Assembly: GCF_003477525.1 (NCBI RefSeq)
Contig: NZ_QUDO01000014.1
Span: 1-64,000, forward strand
Direction of reading: 5' to 3'
Length of the DNA: 64,000 nt
DNA from: Ruminococcus sp. AF41-9
GTDB lineage: Bacteria > Bacillota > Clostridia > Lachnospirales > Lachnospiraceae
Under the pieces are notes generated by a model. That model ran no database searches and was not told the DNA's origin. It was given only the letters and a program-made list of their open reading frames with translations. Numbering within the stretch: position 1 is the first letter of the stretch; every line of letters starts with the position of its first letter. Shown in pieces: positions 1 through 8,508 of the stretch. The position numbers and the translations under genes were made by a program.

Positions 1-961
1 GGCCTTGGGCAGTCTCCAGATAGGCGTAGTTTTCGCCCGTCTTATAGTTCGGGTGTCGCTTCATTTTCTCACTTCGCTGTACCATGCCCTCATAAAAGGC
101 ATTGACGCAATCAATCATTTCTTCTTTCGTGTGATACACATTTCCCATAACTGTCCCCAAGTCTGCTAAGTCCGCATTTTTCGGGTCTAAGATATAAAGG
201 ACAGCGTTTGTATGCAGTAAGGCTTCAATGAGTGTCAGCAGAAAATATGTTTTACCGCCACCAGTCCCACCAGCAATCAGAGCGTGAGGGAGTGCGTCAT
301 ATTCCCAGACAAGATTTTTCATCAATCTAAGACAACCGTTTTCTGCCCGTACTTCATCAATGGTAATGCGGTTCGCTATCATATCATAAAGCAGGGTATA
401 TTCGATATAGCCGTCATGCAGGGTCTTGTCGGTCAGTTCACAATACAAGCCACTTTCCAATTTATCCTCTAACCGTAAAAGCTGGTCTTGATATTTTCCC
501 AGCGTAATTTCACAGCGGATATGAAGAAGTCCTTTTTCCATTTGATAATAAATCTTTGGAAACCAGACGATTTTTTCCCTTGATCTGCTTTGCAGGTCAG
601 TAAAAAAACCGCTGTCTTGTACGGTATCGGCTTCATACCACTTATTTTCCAGTATCATTCTTGCCAGCTTTTGACGGTGCAGTAGCTTCTTGAAACTGTC
701 GTAACAGAAGCGGTAATACAGAAAAGCGACCAATGCACAAACACCAGTCGCTATCAGTATGGTTATGAAGTTGTAAAGGGAAAGCGTAAAGCCATTGTCT
801 AATAAGCTGAAATGTTCCCAGTCGGTACGCATGAGCTGTTTGCTATTCAGTAGCAGGAGAACTGCCACGAACACAAACAGAAGCGTCTCTATGGAAAAAT
901 GATAGACAAGGTGCTTGTCGCTGGCTCTGATACGGTGTCCTTTGTTCCAAATCATACGCAT
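1..961 (-). CDS. TcpA/FtsK-SpoIIIE-like conjugation coupling ATPase (Tn916 Orf21-like), partial
   Basis: The gene starts at 961 after a good ribosome site (AAAGGAG) and runs off the left edge, leaving about 320 residues. Two hydrophobic segments near residues 20-40 and 58-83 form the N-terminal membrane anchor. A Walker A motif GGTGGGKT lies near residue 230, followed by a Walker-B-like stretch (LYILDPKNADL). This layout matches the coupling ATPase of Tn916-family elements, which pumps the nicked strand to the conjugation channel. It is last in a leftward run behind two DUF961 genes, the order found in Tn916 (orf23-orf22-orf21). What is unusual is the MBL-fold gene and terminator that separate it from orf22. 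The C-terminal ATPase half is outside the window. Confidence 0.9.
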   Translation of the reverse strand, partial: MRMIWNKGHRIRASDKHLVYHFSIETLLFVFVAVLLLLNSKQLMRTDWEHFSLLDNGFTLSLYNFITILIATGVCALVAFLYYRFCYDSFKKLLHRQKLARMILENKWYEADTVQDSGFFTDLQSRSREKIVWFPKIYYQMEKGLLHIRCEITLGKYQDQLLRLEDKLESGLYCELTDKTLHDGYIEYTLLYDMIANRITIDEVRAENGCLRLMKNLVWEYDALPHALIAGGTGGGKTYFLLTLIEALLHTNAVLYILDPKNADLADLGTVMGNVYHTKEEMIDCVNAFYEGMVQRSEKMKRHPNYKTGENYAYLETAQG

Positions 962-987
962 AAATCAATCACTCCTTTCTGGGTATG

Positions 988-1020
988 AAAAAAGCAGTCA
1001 ATCATAAGACTAACTGCTTT
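988..1020 (-). terminator. Rho-independent terminator after the MBL-fold gene
   Basis: Read leftwards, an 8-bp stem (AAAGCAGT with ACTGCTTT) closes a 17-nt loop and is followed by a T run (the A run at 988-993 on the plus strand). It sits between the stop of the MBL-fold gene and the start of the coupling ATPase, so it should end or weaken transcripts coming from upstream. Confidence 0.6.
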
Positions 1021-1059
1021 GTGTGTAGGGATATAAAATTGTAAAACTAAGATTGCATT

Positions 1060-1824
1060 TCAGATATGGATTTGAAACCCCTCATAGCTGAATATACCAT
1101 TCCCTTGTTTTAATTTCCCTTCATTTGACAAGTTGTGAAAAGCTGTCTCTATCTTGTCAATTATAGTAACTGGAATAGATAAATGATGATGTCCTGGCAA
1201 AATTCGACTTATCTTTAAAGATTGAATTTTTCTAACAGACTTCCAAAATTCTTGTGGGTTTGTTGATGGATAAAAAGCATCAAGGCAACCGCTATATATC
1301 AAATCGCCGGAATACAGATATTTTCTATCCGCTTCATAGAAACAACAATGTCCGGGAGAATGACCGGGCGTGTGAATAACTACCAACTTTCTGTTCCCTA
1401 AGTCAATACAATCTTCATCATGTAAAATCATTTGCGGAACCCCTTGAAAAATCTGATATTTCTCTACCTTAAAATCCGAGGGGAAATCACATGGATTGCA
1501 CATAATATTGTTTTTTACCACTTGCAAAGGTATAGGGAATTTGACCGATAGCCATTCTTTTTCTGCTTCATGAACTGCAATAGACCGAAAATATTTATGT
1601 CCACCGATATGATCCCAATGAACATGAGTAGTGATTACTGTAACGGGCAGTTTCGTCAATCCATCAATAACCTCTCTGATGTTGGAAACACCTAAACCTG
1701 TATCAATCAGAATGGCTCTTTTTGTCCCACACAATAGATAACAATGTGTTTCTTCCCAGTGTTTGTATTCGCTGATGACGAATGTATCTTGGTCTATTTG
1801 TTCGACGGTAAACCAACTGTCCAT
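1060..1824 (-). CDS. MBL-fold metallo-hydrolase, passenger gene in the conjugative element
   Basis: The 254-residue protein carries the metallo-beta-lactamase-fold signature HVHWDH at residues 67-72 (ligands H67, H69, D71, H72), a downstream HTPGHSPGH containing another ligand, and a SGDLIY segment. It is likely a cytoplasmic dinuclear-metal hydrolase of the glyoxalase II type; the substrate cannot be told. The start at 1824 has a strong AGGGAGTGAG site. The gene lies between the Orf22-like and Orf21-like conjugation genes, where Tn916 itself has no gene, and ends in its own terminator, so I infer a cargo insertion. It shows none of the extra features that would identify a true beta-lactamase. 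Confidence 0.85.
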   Translation of the reverse strand: MDSWFTVEQIDQDTFVISEYKHWEETHCYLLCGTKRAILIDTGLGVSNIREVIDGLTKLPVTVITTHVHWDHIGGHKYFRSIAVHEAEKEWLSVKFPIPLQVVKNNIMCNPCDFPSDFKVEKYQIFQGVPQMILHDEDCIDLGNRKLVVIHTPGHSPGHCCFYEADRKYLYSGDLIYSGCLDAFYPSTNPQEFWKSVRKIQSLKISRILPGHHHLSIPVTIIDKIETAFHNLSNEGKLKQGNGIFSYEGFQIHI

Positions 1825-1925
1825 ATACTATTCTCACTCCCTAAAAATTTTAATTTGTCGCTTTCTTCATACCCATATTATAACAGTTCCGTATATCCTC
1901 TACAACGAAAATCTATTCAGCAAGT

Positions 1926-2309
1926 CTATTTTTTCGGTTGTCCCTGCGGTGTATGGTTCTGTGTATTGCCTGCGTTCTGGTTGCTTTTATTCTTCAATAC
2001 AATATCCTCTGCCTTTACATACCAGTCCACATCTGCACCCGTATAGGTTTTTCTTGATACCGTATCGGCTACTGGATTGACAAGCTCCACAACCGCATTG
2101 TACGGAAATTCCCTTAACGGTACTTCTGGCGGTACGGACACGGGGATAATTCCACCATGCAGACTGCACTTCAAATCATAGATACGCTTTTTAAGCTGGG
2201 TACTCGGTGTCCCGTCCTCATTCTGCAAGAACACATCTCGCACCGCTGTAAATTTTAATTCTCCAAATGTTTTCTCTTTGTCAATAACAAACCCGTTTGA
2301 TAATCTCAT
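1926..2309 (-). CDS. DUF961 / YdcP-family conjugal transfer protein (Tn916 Orf22-like)
   Basis: This 127-residue protein belongs to the small DUF961 family found at the head of the transfer module in Tn916-like elements (Orf22/Orf23; YdcP in ICEBs1). Family-like features are the 'FGELKF' segment near the N-terminus, the central 'VPPEVPLREFPYNAVVELVNP' region, and the closing WYVKAEDI. It follows its paralogue with a 15-bp gap, consistent with one transcript. A Gln/Asn-rich hydrophilic tail (last ~18 residues) is probably disordered. The molecular role of the family in transfer is not well defined. Confidence 0.85.
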   Translation of the reverse strand: MRLSNGFVIDKEKTFGELKFTAVRDVFLQNEDGTPSTQLKKRIYDLKCSLHGGIIPVSVPPEVPLREFPYNAVVELVNPVADTVSRKTYTGADVDWYVKAEDIVLKNKSNQNAGNTQNHTPQGQPKK

Positions 2310-2324
2310 AAATTCTTCACTCCT

Positions 2325-2651
2325 TTACTTTTCTTCAACTGCTACAATATCATCAGCAAGCAACACATAATCGGTATGTCCCATATCCCCGATTGCGTAA
2401 CCTCTGCCATATAACTTCGGATTGACAAGTTTTACTTTCTGTTCATACTTGAAATGCTTTTCGCCAGCCTGCACGGGAATTTCTACCACAACATTTTCGC
2501 CTTTTTGTACGTCAGAATAAAGGTTATAGCTTCGTCTGGCTAAGACCCTGTGGTTATTTTTATCTCTTTCAAAGACTGGCTCACTTTCGCCTGCAAATTC
2601 AAGAGTTCCAAAAGACTGTGCCATATCTGGCACGACATATTTCATTTCCAT
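2325..2651 (-). CDS. DUF961 / YdcP-family conjugal transfer protein (Tn916 Orf23-like)
   Basis: A 108-residue paralogue of the next gene: both share an N-terminal 'FG-LEF/LKF' segment, a 'VKLVNP'/'VELVNP' core and a C-terminal 'LADDIV'/'KAEDIV'. It corresponds in order to Orf23 of Tn916. The start at 2651 is the one that leaves a family-length protein. It is probably cotranscribed with the Orf22-like gene and the rest of the leftward transfer module. Confidence 0.85.
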   Translation of the reverse strand: MEMKYVVPDMAQSFGTLEFAGESEPVFERDKNNHRVLARRSYNLYSDVQKGENVVVEIPVQAGEKHFKYEQKVKLVNPKLYGRGYAIGDMGHTDYVLLADDIVAVEEK

Positions 2652-2741
2652 AGTGTTTTACCTCATTTCTTTCTATTTTTGATAAGTTTTTTGATTGTGA
2701 TTTCTTATTCTGGCGGTTTGGGAAGTACCAGCAATCCCCCA

Positions 2742-2784
2742 GATAGTAAAGGGTAAAATCAATGCTTACGCACCCTTGACTATC
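2742..2784. other. Long hairpin in the gap between the adhesin and the transfer genes
   Basis: A 13-position inverted repeat (GATAGTAAAGGGT with ACCCTTGACTATC) pairs at 12 positions around a 17-nt loop. No T run follows on either side, so it does not look like a standard terminator. A second short palindrome, CCGACACGGTATCGG, lies at about 2838-2852. The rest of the 236-nt gap has no gene that I can support. Confidence 0.4.
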
Positions 2785-2887
2785 CGTGTTCTTGCAGGTA
2801 AGTAGCAGACAATCCAGAATAAGCGGAAGTCTGCCGACACGGTATCGGCGGAGAACGTGATTTTTCTTTTCTCATACCGTTACCGCC

Positions 2888-5800
2888 TTATGATTTCTTC
2901 ATTTTACGGCGTTTGCAGAAGAAGATACCTGCCAGTCCAGCACCAGAAGTCAAAAGAAGTGCAAGCAGTCCGTAAAGGTTTGTGCTATCGCCAGTTTTTG
3001 GACTGTCTGTTTTATGCGGTGTATCTGGTGTCTGTGGTGTTTCGGGTTTCTTTGGTTCTTCTGGGACTTTGGTTTTTTCCTTAAAGGTAATCGTCTGTCC
3101 CTTATCCTCAATATCCTTATGCTCGGTAACTTTCTTCGGCTCGTCTGGATTGCTTAAATCGTACAATTCTTCAAAAGTTACAAGCTGTTTGCCGTCAAGA
3201 GAAGTAGCGTCAAAGGTAAAGGCAACTTCCACTTTCATAGTTTCGCTGTCAGCAGTAAAAGTGTAATCACTTTTCACACGTTTTCCATTGATAAGAAGCT
3301 CTGCATTTTCTTCTTTCAACATCTGCCAGCCCACAAGTTTGTACTGTGTACCGACTTCTAAGCCCTCTAAGATTACGGTATCAATGATTGTAACGTCTTT
3401 TCCAGCTTCAAGCTCTTTGTTGCCGTCCTTATCCGTAGCAGTCGTATGAATTTTGATGATACGCTCTGTGATAAGTACCGTCTGTCCGTCGTCCTCAATG
3501 TCTTTATGTTCCGCAACTTTTACGGGTTCGTCTGGATTGCTTAAATCATACAATTCTTCAAAGGTAACAAGGTTTTTGCCACCTAAAGCAGACGCATTAA
3601 ATGTATAGGAAATTTCCACTTTCATTTCTTCATCATCAGCGACAAAGGTATAATCATTTTCCACACGTTTTCCATTGATAAGAAGTTCTACATTTTCTTC
3701 TTTTAACATCTGCCAGCCTTTTAACTGATACTTTGTGCCTTTTGTAAGTCCGTCTAATTTGACAGTATCAACAATCGTAATCTCTTTTCCTGCAAGGATA
3801 GTCTTTTCGCCGTCTTTGCTGGTCGCTGTGGTATGGATAGAGATTTCTTTTTCGTATTCATCAGTCAGCGTTCCTAAATCAATCACAAGGTTATTTCTTG
3901 ATACCACGATTTCAAAAGGTGGGATAAGTTCAAAACCTTTGTTACTATCAGAGCGTAATTCTTCAATGATATAGGTATCATAAGGTAACGCACCTTTGCT
4001 GTCATCTGGTTCAGAAGTTCCAAACCACACACCGTCCTCGCTGGTCTTTCCTGCGTTTGTATTGTGCTTATGAGAAGCCCATTCAGCAGAAGTGGAGAAT
4101 TGCCCGTTATCATCAGTTACCACGACATGATTTTCGCCCGTCATCTTGCTTGTGATCCTAAAGGGAACATTAGCAAGACGCTTGTGTGTACCTGCACCGA
4201 TTTTTACACCCTCAATATCTCCACGCTTAATCTGATTATAGATAGAATGAGCTTCGTCGGTTAAGTCCACGATTTTTCCATTTTCTGTGATTGTAAAATC
4301 AATCGGCTTTGCACCGTCAGTTAAGTAACCGTCGGGAGCTTCACTTTCAACGATACGGAATTTTCCATAAGGTAAAAGGTCAGAAGAAGTAGAAGCGACA
4401 CCCTCAATATCGGTATGGATTGTTTTTACCACTTCATTTTTCTTGTATAATTTGCCCTCAACCAATACCGCATTATCATTTAAGGAAATGATGTCAAAAG
4501 CAGTATCTTTCAAGGTAGCACTTCCTTGTGGCTTTGTATCGCCCGTTTCTAAATCTCGTTTCTGAATTTTGACACCGCCACGGATAACCTTATCTGATAC
4601 GGAAAACTGGTTATTTCCAGATAATACGGCAAGGTCGCCGTCCTCGGTAATCTGTGTAAGGTATAAGCCTTTTATCTGTTCGGACTTATCGCCAGTCTGC
4701 ATATATGCACCCTCTAACAAGTAGCCGTTTGGAGCTTTTGTTTCCTCAACAGTTAGCGTTCCAAGTGGAAGAACCGCCTTACCGTCCTGCATATAGAAGC
4801 TGTCGCCAGATACCTTGTATGCGTTCACTAATTTTGTGATGTAGTGGGTTGTCCCGTTGCTCTCTGTTTCAGCGACTGTCTTTGTAACCCATGTACGAGT
4901 AGCTTCGGCAGGGAGATTATCTTTATTATAGAAGCCAGCATAATACTTCCATGTAAATTCCGCACCTGCTAAAGAAGCGTTCCCCTGCGGATTGTCTTTC
5001 TGTGTTTCCATATCAATCTTGAAAAGCTCAATCAAAGTGCACGTTACTTTCGGTGTATCTGATACTTTCAAGGTTGCTGTCTTTCCAGCTTCAACCTTTA
5101 AGGAATATACAGTTTTATCCACTTTATATCCTGCTGGTGCGGATAACTCCTTGATATAAACTGTGCCAGCCTTTACCTCTACAACATCTGTATTTCCGTT
5201 TTCATCAGTCGTAAGGGTGGCAAGCTGTTTCGTACAGTCCTTATCAGAAAAGACACCATAGGTTGCACCTGCAATAGAGTAATTCCCGTTACCGTCGGTA
5301 ATGCTGGTATTACTGGAAGTCTTTTGCAGTTTCGCATTTCCGACATTCAGCTTCGCCCAGAATTGTCCTAATTCCTGCCCCTCGCCAGAGTAGATATAAC
5401 CGCCACATTCATAGCGTCCTTTATTTTCTTTGATAAAGGCTTTTGCACCAGAGAAAACTTCGTCCTGTGTTGCCTTTGGAATTTCATCATAAGAAGCTCG
5501 CACGTTATCACATTGCCAGCCAAAATGTACGCTCAATCTCTGCCAGACTACACATTGTTCCAACAGATAGACTTGTTTGTAGTTCAGTTCCTTGTGAGCT
5601 TCGCCATACTGTTTGACATACTCTAAGGATAACGCCACATCTGAAATCTGGTCAGCACTCATGCGTGAGCTTGCGTCAGCTCTGGTCTTGTAACCGTTCT
5701 TAAAGTTTGTGTTAATGTCGATACAATAGGCAGTTTCGCCCTCGACTTTCATATAGCCCTCATTGAATGTCGAACCGATAGAACCGTCATTCATTACTTT

Positions 5801-5938
5801 TTCAATGATACCGACACGCTCTGCACTTTCCGTCCAGTATTGCTTACTTTCTGCATGGACGGGTGTAGTCGGTAAAGCAGTAACGACAGTTGCAAGAGCT
5901 AAGAAGCCCGTACACAATCGTTTTAACATCTTTTTCAT
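2888..5938 (-). CDS. Wall-anchored adhesin with thioester domain, SpaA/Cna-B-like domains and VaFE repeats
   Basis: Start chosen at 5938 (MKKML...), with an AAAGGAG site 10 nt upstream, giving 1016 residues. A signal peptide ends near VHA (residues 27-29). Cys72 in YCI and Gln128 in QCVVW match the Cys-Gln pair of Gram-positive thioester domains, which bind host surfaces covalently. Several SpaA/Cna-B-like domains follow (each near a GxYxxxExxAPxGY-type stretch). Two similar ~125-residue repeats near the C-terminus contain VTFEELYDLSNP, the VaFE repeat type. The end has an SPKTG sorting signal (about residue 979), a hydrophobic segment and a basic tail. No sortase is visible here. The gene occupies the position of orf24 at the element's outer end, suggesting it travels with the element. 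Confidence 0.88.
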   Translation of the reverse strand: MKKMLKRLCTGFLALATVVTALPTTPVHAESKQYWTESAERVGIIEKVMNDGSIGSTFNEGYMKVEGETAYCIDINTNFKNGYKTRADASSRMSADQISDVALSLEYVKQYGEAHKELNYKQVYLLEQCVVWQRLSVHFGWQCDNVRASYDEIPKATQDEVFSGAKAFIKENKGRYECGGYIYSGEGQELGQFWAKLNVGNAKLQKTSSNTSITDGNGNYSIAGATYGVFSDKDCTKQLATLTTDENGNTDVVEVKAGTVYIKELSAPAGYKVDKTVYSLKVEAGKTATLKVSDTPKVTCTLIELFKIDMETQKDNPQGNASLAGAEFTWKYYAGFYNKDNLPAEATRTWVTKTVAETESNGTTHYITKLVNAYKVSGDSFYMQDGKAVLPLGTLTVEETKAPNGYLLEGAYMQTGDKSEQIKGLYLTQITEDGDLAVLSGNNQFSVSDKVIRGGVKIQKRDLETGDTKPQGSATLKDTAFDIISLNDNAVLVEGKLYKKNEVVKTIHTDIEGVASTSSDLLPYGKFRIVESEAPDGYLTDGAKPIDFTITENGKIVDLTDEAHSIYNQIKRGDIEGVKIGAGTHKRLANVPFRITSKMTGENHVVVTDDNGQFSTSAEWASHKHNTNAGKTSEDGVWFGTSEPDDSKGALPYDTYIIEELRSDSNKGFELIPPFEIVVSRNNLVIDLGTLTDEYEKEISIHTTATSKDGEKTILAGKEITIVDTVKLDGLTKGTKYQLKGWQMLKEENVELLINGKRVENDYTFVADDEEMKVEISYTFNASALGGKNLVTFEELYDLSNPDEPVKVAEHKDIEDDGQTVLITERIIKIHTTATDKDGNKELEAGKDVTIIDTVILEGLEVGTQYKLVGWQMLKEENAELLINGKRVKSDYTFTADSETMKVEVAFTFDATSLDGKQLVTFEELYDLSNPDEPKKVTEHKDIEDKGQTITFKEKTKVPEEPKKPETPQTPDTPHKTDSPKTGDSTNLYGLLALLLTSGAGLAGIFFCKRRKMKKS

Positions 5939-6016
5939 AAATCTAATGCTCCTTTCATTTTGGGTAATAAAATAGCCGTCCAATAAGAACGGCTGGAAAT
6001 AGAAAAGGAACGTCAT

Positions 6017-6226
6017 GTTAGGCGTTCCATAGTCTATGAGTTATTCAATTTTTTCTTATTTTAATACTGATGTGCTGTACCATATCTTTGCATATCTAGG
6101 AAAACTTGCGTATCAAGGCTCATTCGTTAGTAGTAAATAAGTAGTAAATTGATGTATTTGTTTTCTTGAAAATGCTGATAGATACTGTGTTTTAGCGGAT
6201 AATCAGATTTTTATTGTGTTTTTCTG
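6017..6226. other. Probable outer end of the conjugative element and its chromosomal junction
   Basis: This AT-rich stretch separates the last element gene from chromosomal-looking sequence. It contains a direct repeat of GTAGTAAAT at about 6130 and 6142, the kind of short repeat that tyrosine integrases bind near element ends. At about 6218-6233 a T tract meets an A tract (TTTTT-CTG-AAAAAAA), resembling the T-tract/A-tract targets preferred by Tn916-type integrases. The exact boundary cannot be set without the other end, which is outside the window. Confidence 0.4.
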
Positions 6227-6238
6227 AAAAAAACAGTA

Positions 6239-6898
6239 GTGTTATTTTTAACAATCATCAGTGTGCTGGGATTACAGTTGATTTCTGTAAATGCAAAGTC
6301 ACCGGTTCCCAGTATTGATAAAAAGGTTTATATGGCTATTTATTCTGCACCCCAGTCTGCATTTGGAAAAACCATATATATAGAGAATTCTATTGAGGGA
6401 AAGGAACCAACCGGTCTGAAAAATTCTAATCTGGATGTTGTAGAAGTGCTGAACAAGGGTTCATATGGATTAACAGTTAATGTCAAAAAAGCAGGAACAT
6501 CAACAATTTCCTTTAAATATGCAGGAAAGAAACTGTCTACTACCATTGTAGCGTATAACTGGAAGAATCCCTGTAAATCTTTTAAGGTTGGAAATAAAAA
6601 CTTTACCTCAAAATTTAACAAGAGCAGAATTTATAACTGGAATAAACAGAAAAAACAGTGGAAAGCCAAAATCAGTCTGAAAGCCAATAAAGGCTGGAAA
6701 CTGAAAAAAATTCAGTATTTGTATGATGGAGTGAAAACCACAGTAAAAAATAATTCGGTTGTTACTTTTAAAGGAGACTGTACGGGTTCATCACTGTCAG
6801 CTTTATTTGTACAGGACAAAACCGGTATTCAGACATGGGTAGAACTGGGATATTCTCAGATGGATTATCCAAGTCAAAATGTATATATCAGAGGATGA
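6239..6898 (+). CDS. Secreted protein of unknown function, start codon apparently lost at the element junction
   Basis: From 6239 (GTG) the frame gives 219 residues. The open frame actually begins upstream at a stop at 6200-6202, and its text reads LKKTVVLFLTIISVLGLQLI then SVNA, a clear signal peptide whose expected ATG is replaced by CTG at 6224. No ribosome site is visible before CTG or GTG. After the signal peptide comes an Ig-like segment (~residues 25-100, with 'VKKAGTSTISFKYAG', as in BIG-type domains) and a Trp/Lys-rich part. I do not recognise the family. I infer that insertion of the neighbouring element cut off the start and promoter, so the gene may be silent. Confidence 0.55.
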   Translation: MLFLTIISVLGLQLISVNAKSPVPSIDKKVYMAIYSAPQSAFGKTIYIENSIEGKEPTGLKNSNLDVVEVLNKGSYGLTVNVKKAGTSTISFKYAGKKLSTTIVAYNWKNPCKSFKVGNKNFTSKFNKSRIYNWNKQKKQWKAKISLKANKGWKLKKIQYLYDGVKTTVKNNSVVTFKGDCTGSSLSALFVQDKTGIQTWVELGYSQMDYPSQNVYIRG

Positions 6899-6994
6899 CC
6901 TCTACGAAAACAAAAAATCGGTACTGTGTATAAATTAGATCGGTGGGAGTGGAATGTCTGAAGTCCTTTTAGAATCGTAGTGACTTTTTCGAGG

Positions 6995-7238
6995 AATATT
7001 CTTCGGACACATTTCTGGGAGCAGTGATGACCTGTAATGGATGCAAAAGTGCAAATCCCAAAGAACCGGATGAGGATGATGGAATTCTGGAAAAAAATAG
7101 ACAGGCTGGTCAGCGAAGAACTTAAGGTGATGTATGTAGGAGCTGTCGGTTGTATGGGAAGAAAAATGAGTGCTCAAGAATACCCGTATCTGTGAAACGC
7201 TGGAAGATAGAGGCATTCAGGTGGTTAGAGGCACCCAT
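6995..7238 (+). pseudogene. Decayed gene resembling a CGGC-domain protein
   Basis: Three frames must be joined to read it. Frame one gives TFLGAVMTCNGCKSANPKEP and DEDDGILEK, frame two gives KIDRLVSEELKVMYVGAVGC, frame three gives CETLEDRGIQVVRGTH. The Cys-x-x-Cys, the central VGAVGC and the terminal GTH are reminiscent of the small CGGC metal-binding family, but that assignment is from memory of the pattern and weak. Two frame breaks and a missing start mark it as a remnant. The rest of 6899-7410 holds no intact gene. Confidence 0.4.
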
Positions 7239-7312
7239 AGAAAATGAAAAGATAAGAAGAATATAAGAAAACTTCCAGACGGATAAGTTGGGTATGGATT
7301 ACTGCAGATGCG

Positions 7313-7362
7313 TGATTTTTGTACATCGCGAGGCAATTACTGGTCGCGGAATGCTCAGTACC
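7313..7362 (+). repeat. Remnant of the small inverted-repeat element seen at 29859-30003
   Basis: The stretch TGTACATCGCGAGG..TTACTGG..CGGAATG..CAGTAC follows the right half of the 145-bp element (TGTGCATCGCGAAG..TTACTGA..CGGAGTG..CAGTAAC) with scattered differences. It ends just before the headless nuclease gene, so an old insertion here may have removed that gene's 5' end. Confidence 0.35.
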
Positions 7363-7410
7363 CCATAATCGAACCGCCTGGAAGTTTTTCATACATCTTA
7401 TTCAGAGGAC

Positions 7411-8280
7411 GTGAAGATTACTCAGCTTCGAAATGAACACCAGCAGGAAGACGGAGAGATTATTACGGATTCCTGTCTGCTTATTGGTAAGAAAATGTAT
7501 CATATTGAATGTCAGAGTACAGATGATGTTACAATGGCTATTCGCATGATTGAATATGATTTTGCAATTGGCATAGAACATGCAGAAAAGCAGGGACGTG
7601 GCTATCGAATAGAATTTCCAAAGTCCTGCGTATTATTTCTGAGAAGTTCTGGAAACACGCCGGATTACCTGGAGGCAGATGTGGTTTTTCCAGATGGAAA
7701 TACATATTTATATTCTATACCGACTATAAAAATGACTGATTATACCAAAGACAGCATTTTTGAAAAAAATTTATTAATGTTGTTGCCATTTTATATTATG
7801 CGATATGAGAAAAAAGGACATGATTTTAATAGCAATCCAGAATTATTTCAGGTATTCCTAAATGAATACGAAGAAATCCGGGTAAATCTGGAAGAAGAAC
7901 TGACAGAAATAGGAAAGTCAGAATTGTATACAGATTTGACAAAACTAATTATAAAAATTGCGGATTATATTTTCCGCGAAGAGGACAATGTTCGGAAAGG
8001 AATAGGTGATATTATGGGAGGAAAAGTTCTGGAATTGGAATCTGAAAGACTTAAAGCAGAGGGAAAAGCAATTGGACGTGCAGAAGGAGAGGCAATTGGA
8101 CGTGCAGAAGGAGAGGCAATCGGACAGGCAAGAGGCGAGGCAATCGGGCAGATTCAGGGAGAAGCTCGACTGGGAAGCCTGATTACTCGACTGATTCAGG
8201 ATCAGAGAACGGAAGAAATCCCGATTGTATCAACAGATTCTAAAAGACGTGAGCAACTATATAAGGAATATGGTCTTTAA
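7411..8280 (+). CDS. Rpn-family (PD-(D/E)XK) recombination-promoting nuclease-like protein, N-terminally truncated
   Basis: The 289-residue frame opens with a GTG at 7411, but family-like sequence (EVFHTSYSED) already precedes it back to a stop at 7366, and the usual first 50 or so residues (DxxFK/R-type start of the nuclease domain) are missing. The retained part has 'ITDSCLLIGKKMYHIECQS' with the D...ExQ catalytic pattern, 'FEKNLLMLLPFYIMRYE', and a C-terminal octapeptide-like repeat built on GRAEGEAI (residues ~217-250), all typical of Rpn-like proteins in Lachnospiraceae. Two of the repeats are identical 24-bp DNA units near 8068-8115. Probably non-functional because of the missing front end; the element remnant directly upstream may be the cause. 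Confidence 0.6.
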   Translation: MKITQLRNEHQQEDGEIITDSCLLIGKKMYHIECQSTDDVTMAIRMIEYDFAIGIEHAEKQGRGYRIEFPKSCVLFLRSSGNTPDYLEADVVFPDGNTYLYSIPTIKMTDYTKDSIFEKNLLMLLPFYIMRYEKKGHDFNSNPELFQVFLNEYEEIRVNLEEELTEIGKSELYTDLTKLIIKIADYIFREEDNVRKGIGDIMGGKVLELESERLKAEGKAIGRAEGEAIGRAEGEAIGQARGEAIGQIQGEARLGSLITRLIQDQRTEEIPIVSTDSKRREQLYKEYGL

Positions 8281-8297
8281 TGAATATTACGTTTTTA

Positions 8298-8342
8298 AAG
8301 CAGTAGGATGAAAGGAATGCGACCTTTCTCCTGCTGTTTTTC
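8298..8342 (+). terminator. Terminator after the Rpn-like gene
   Basis: An imperfect stem pairs AAGCAGTAGGATGAAAGG with CCTTTCTCCTGCTG and ends in a T run. It lies 18 nt past the stop at 8280. Confidence 0.65.
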
Positions 8343-8432
8343 TGTCTGAATAAATTCAAGAGGTATAGATTTCAATGAGGTAAAGTGCTAAAAATATAAC
8401 TTTAAACTATAACTGGCACTAGGTATTATGAA

Positions 8433-8462
8433 TTGGCATAATCGGAAGTATAGTGGTATAGT
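8433..8462 (+). promoter_or_regulatory. Candidate sigma-A promoter of metNIQ
   Basis: TTGGCA at 8433 and TATAGT at 8457 are separated by 18 bp, ahead of the metN start at 8509. I looked for a SAM (S-box) or methionine T-box leader and saw neither in the short gap. Confidence 0.4.
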
Positions 8463-8508
8463 ATGTTCATGCTCAACGGAGCGGGGAATAAGAGAGAGGG
8501 AGAATGAG

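Noticed and set aside
1060..1824. Beta-lactamase resistance gene
   Set aside because: Only the general MBL fold and metal motif are present, with the features of glyoxalase II-type hydrolases and no signal peptide.
8343..8508. SAM (S-box) riboswitch before metNIQ
   Set aside because: The gap is short and none of the conserved S-box segments could be found; a plain promoter is more plausible.
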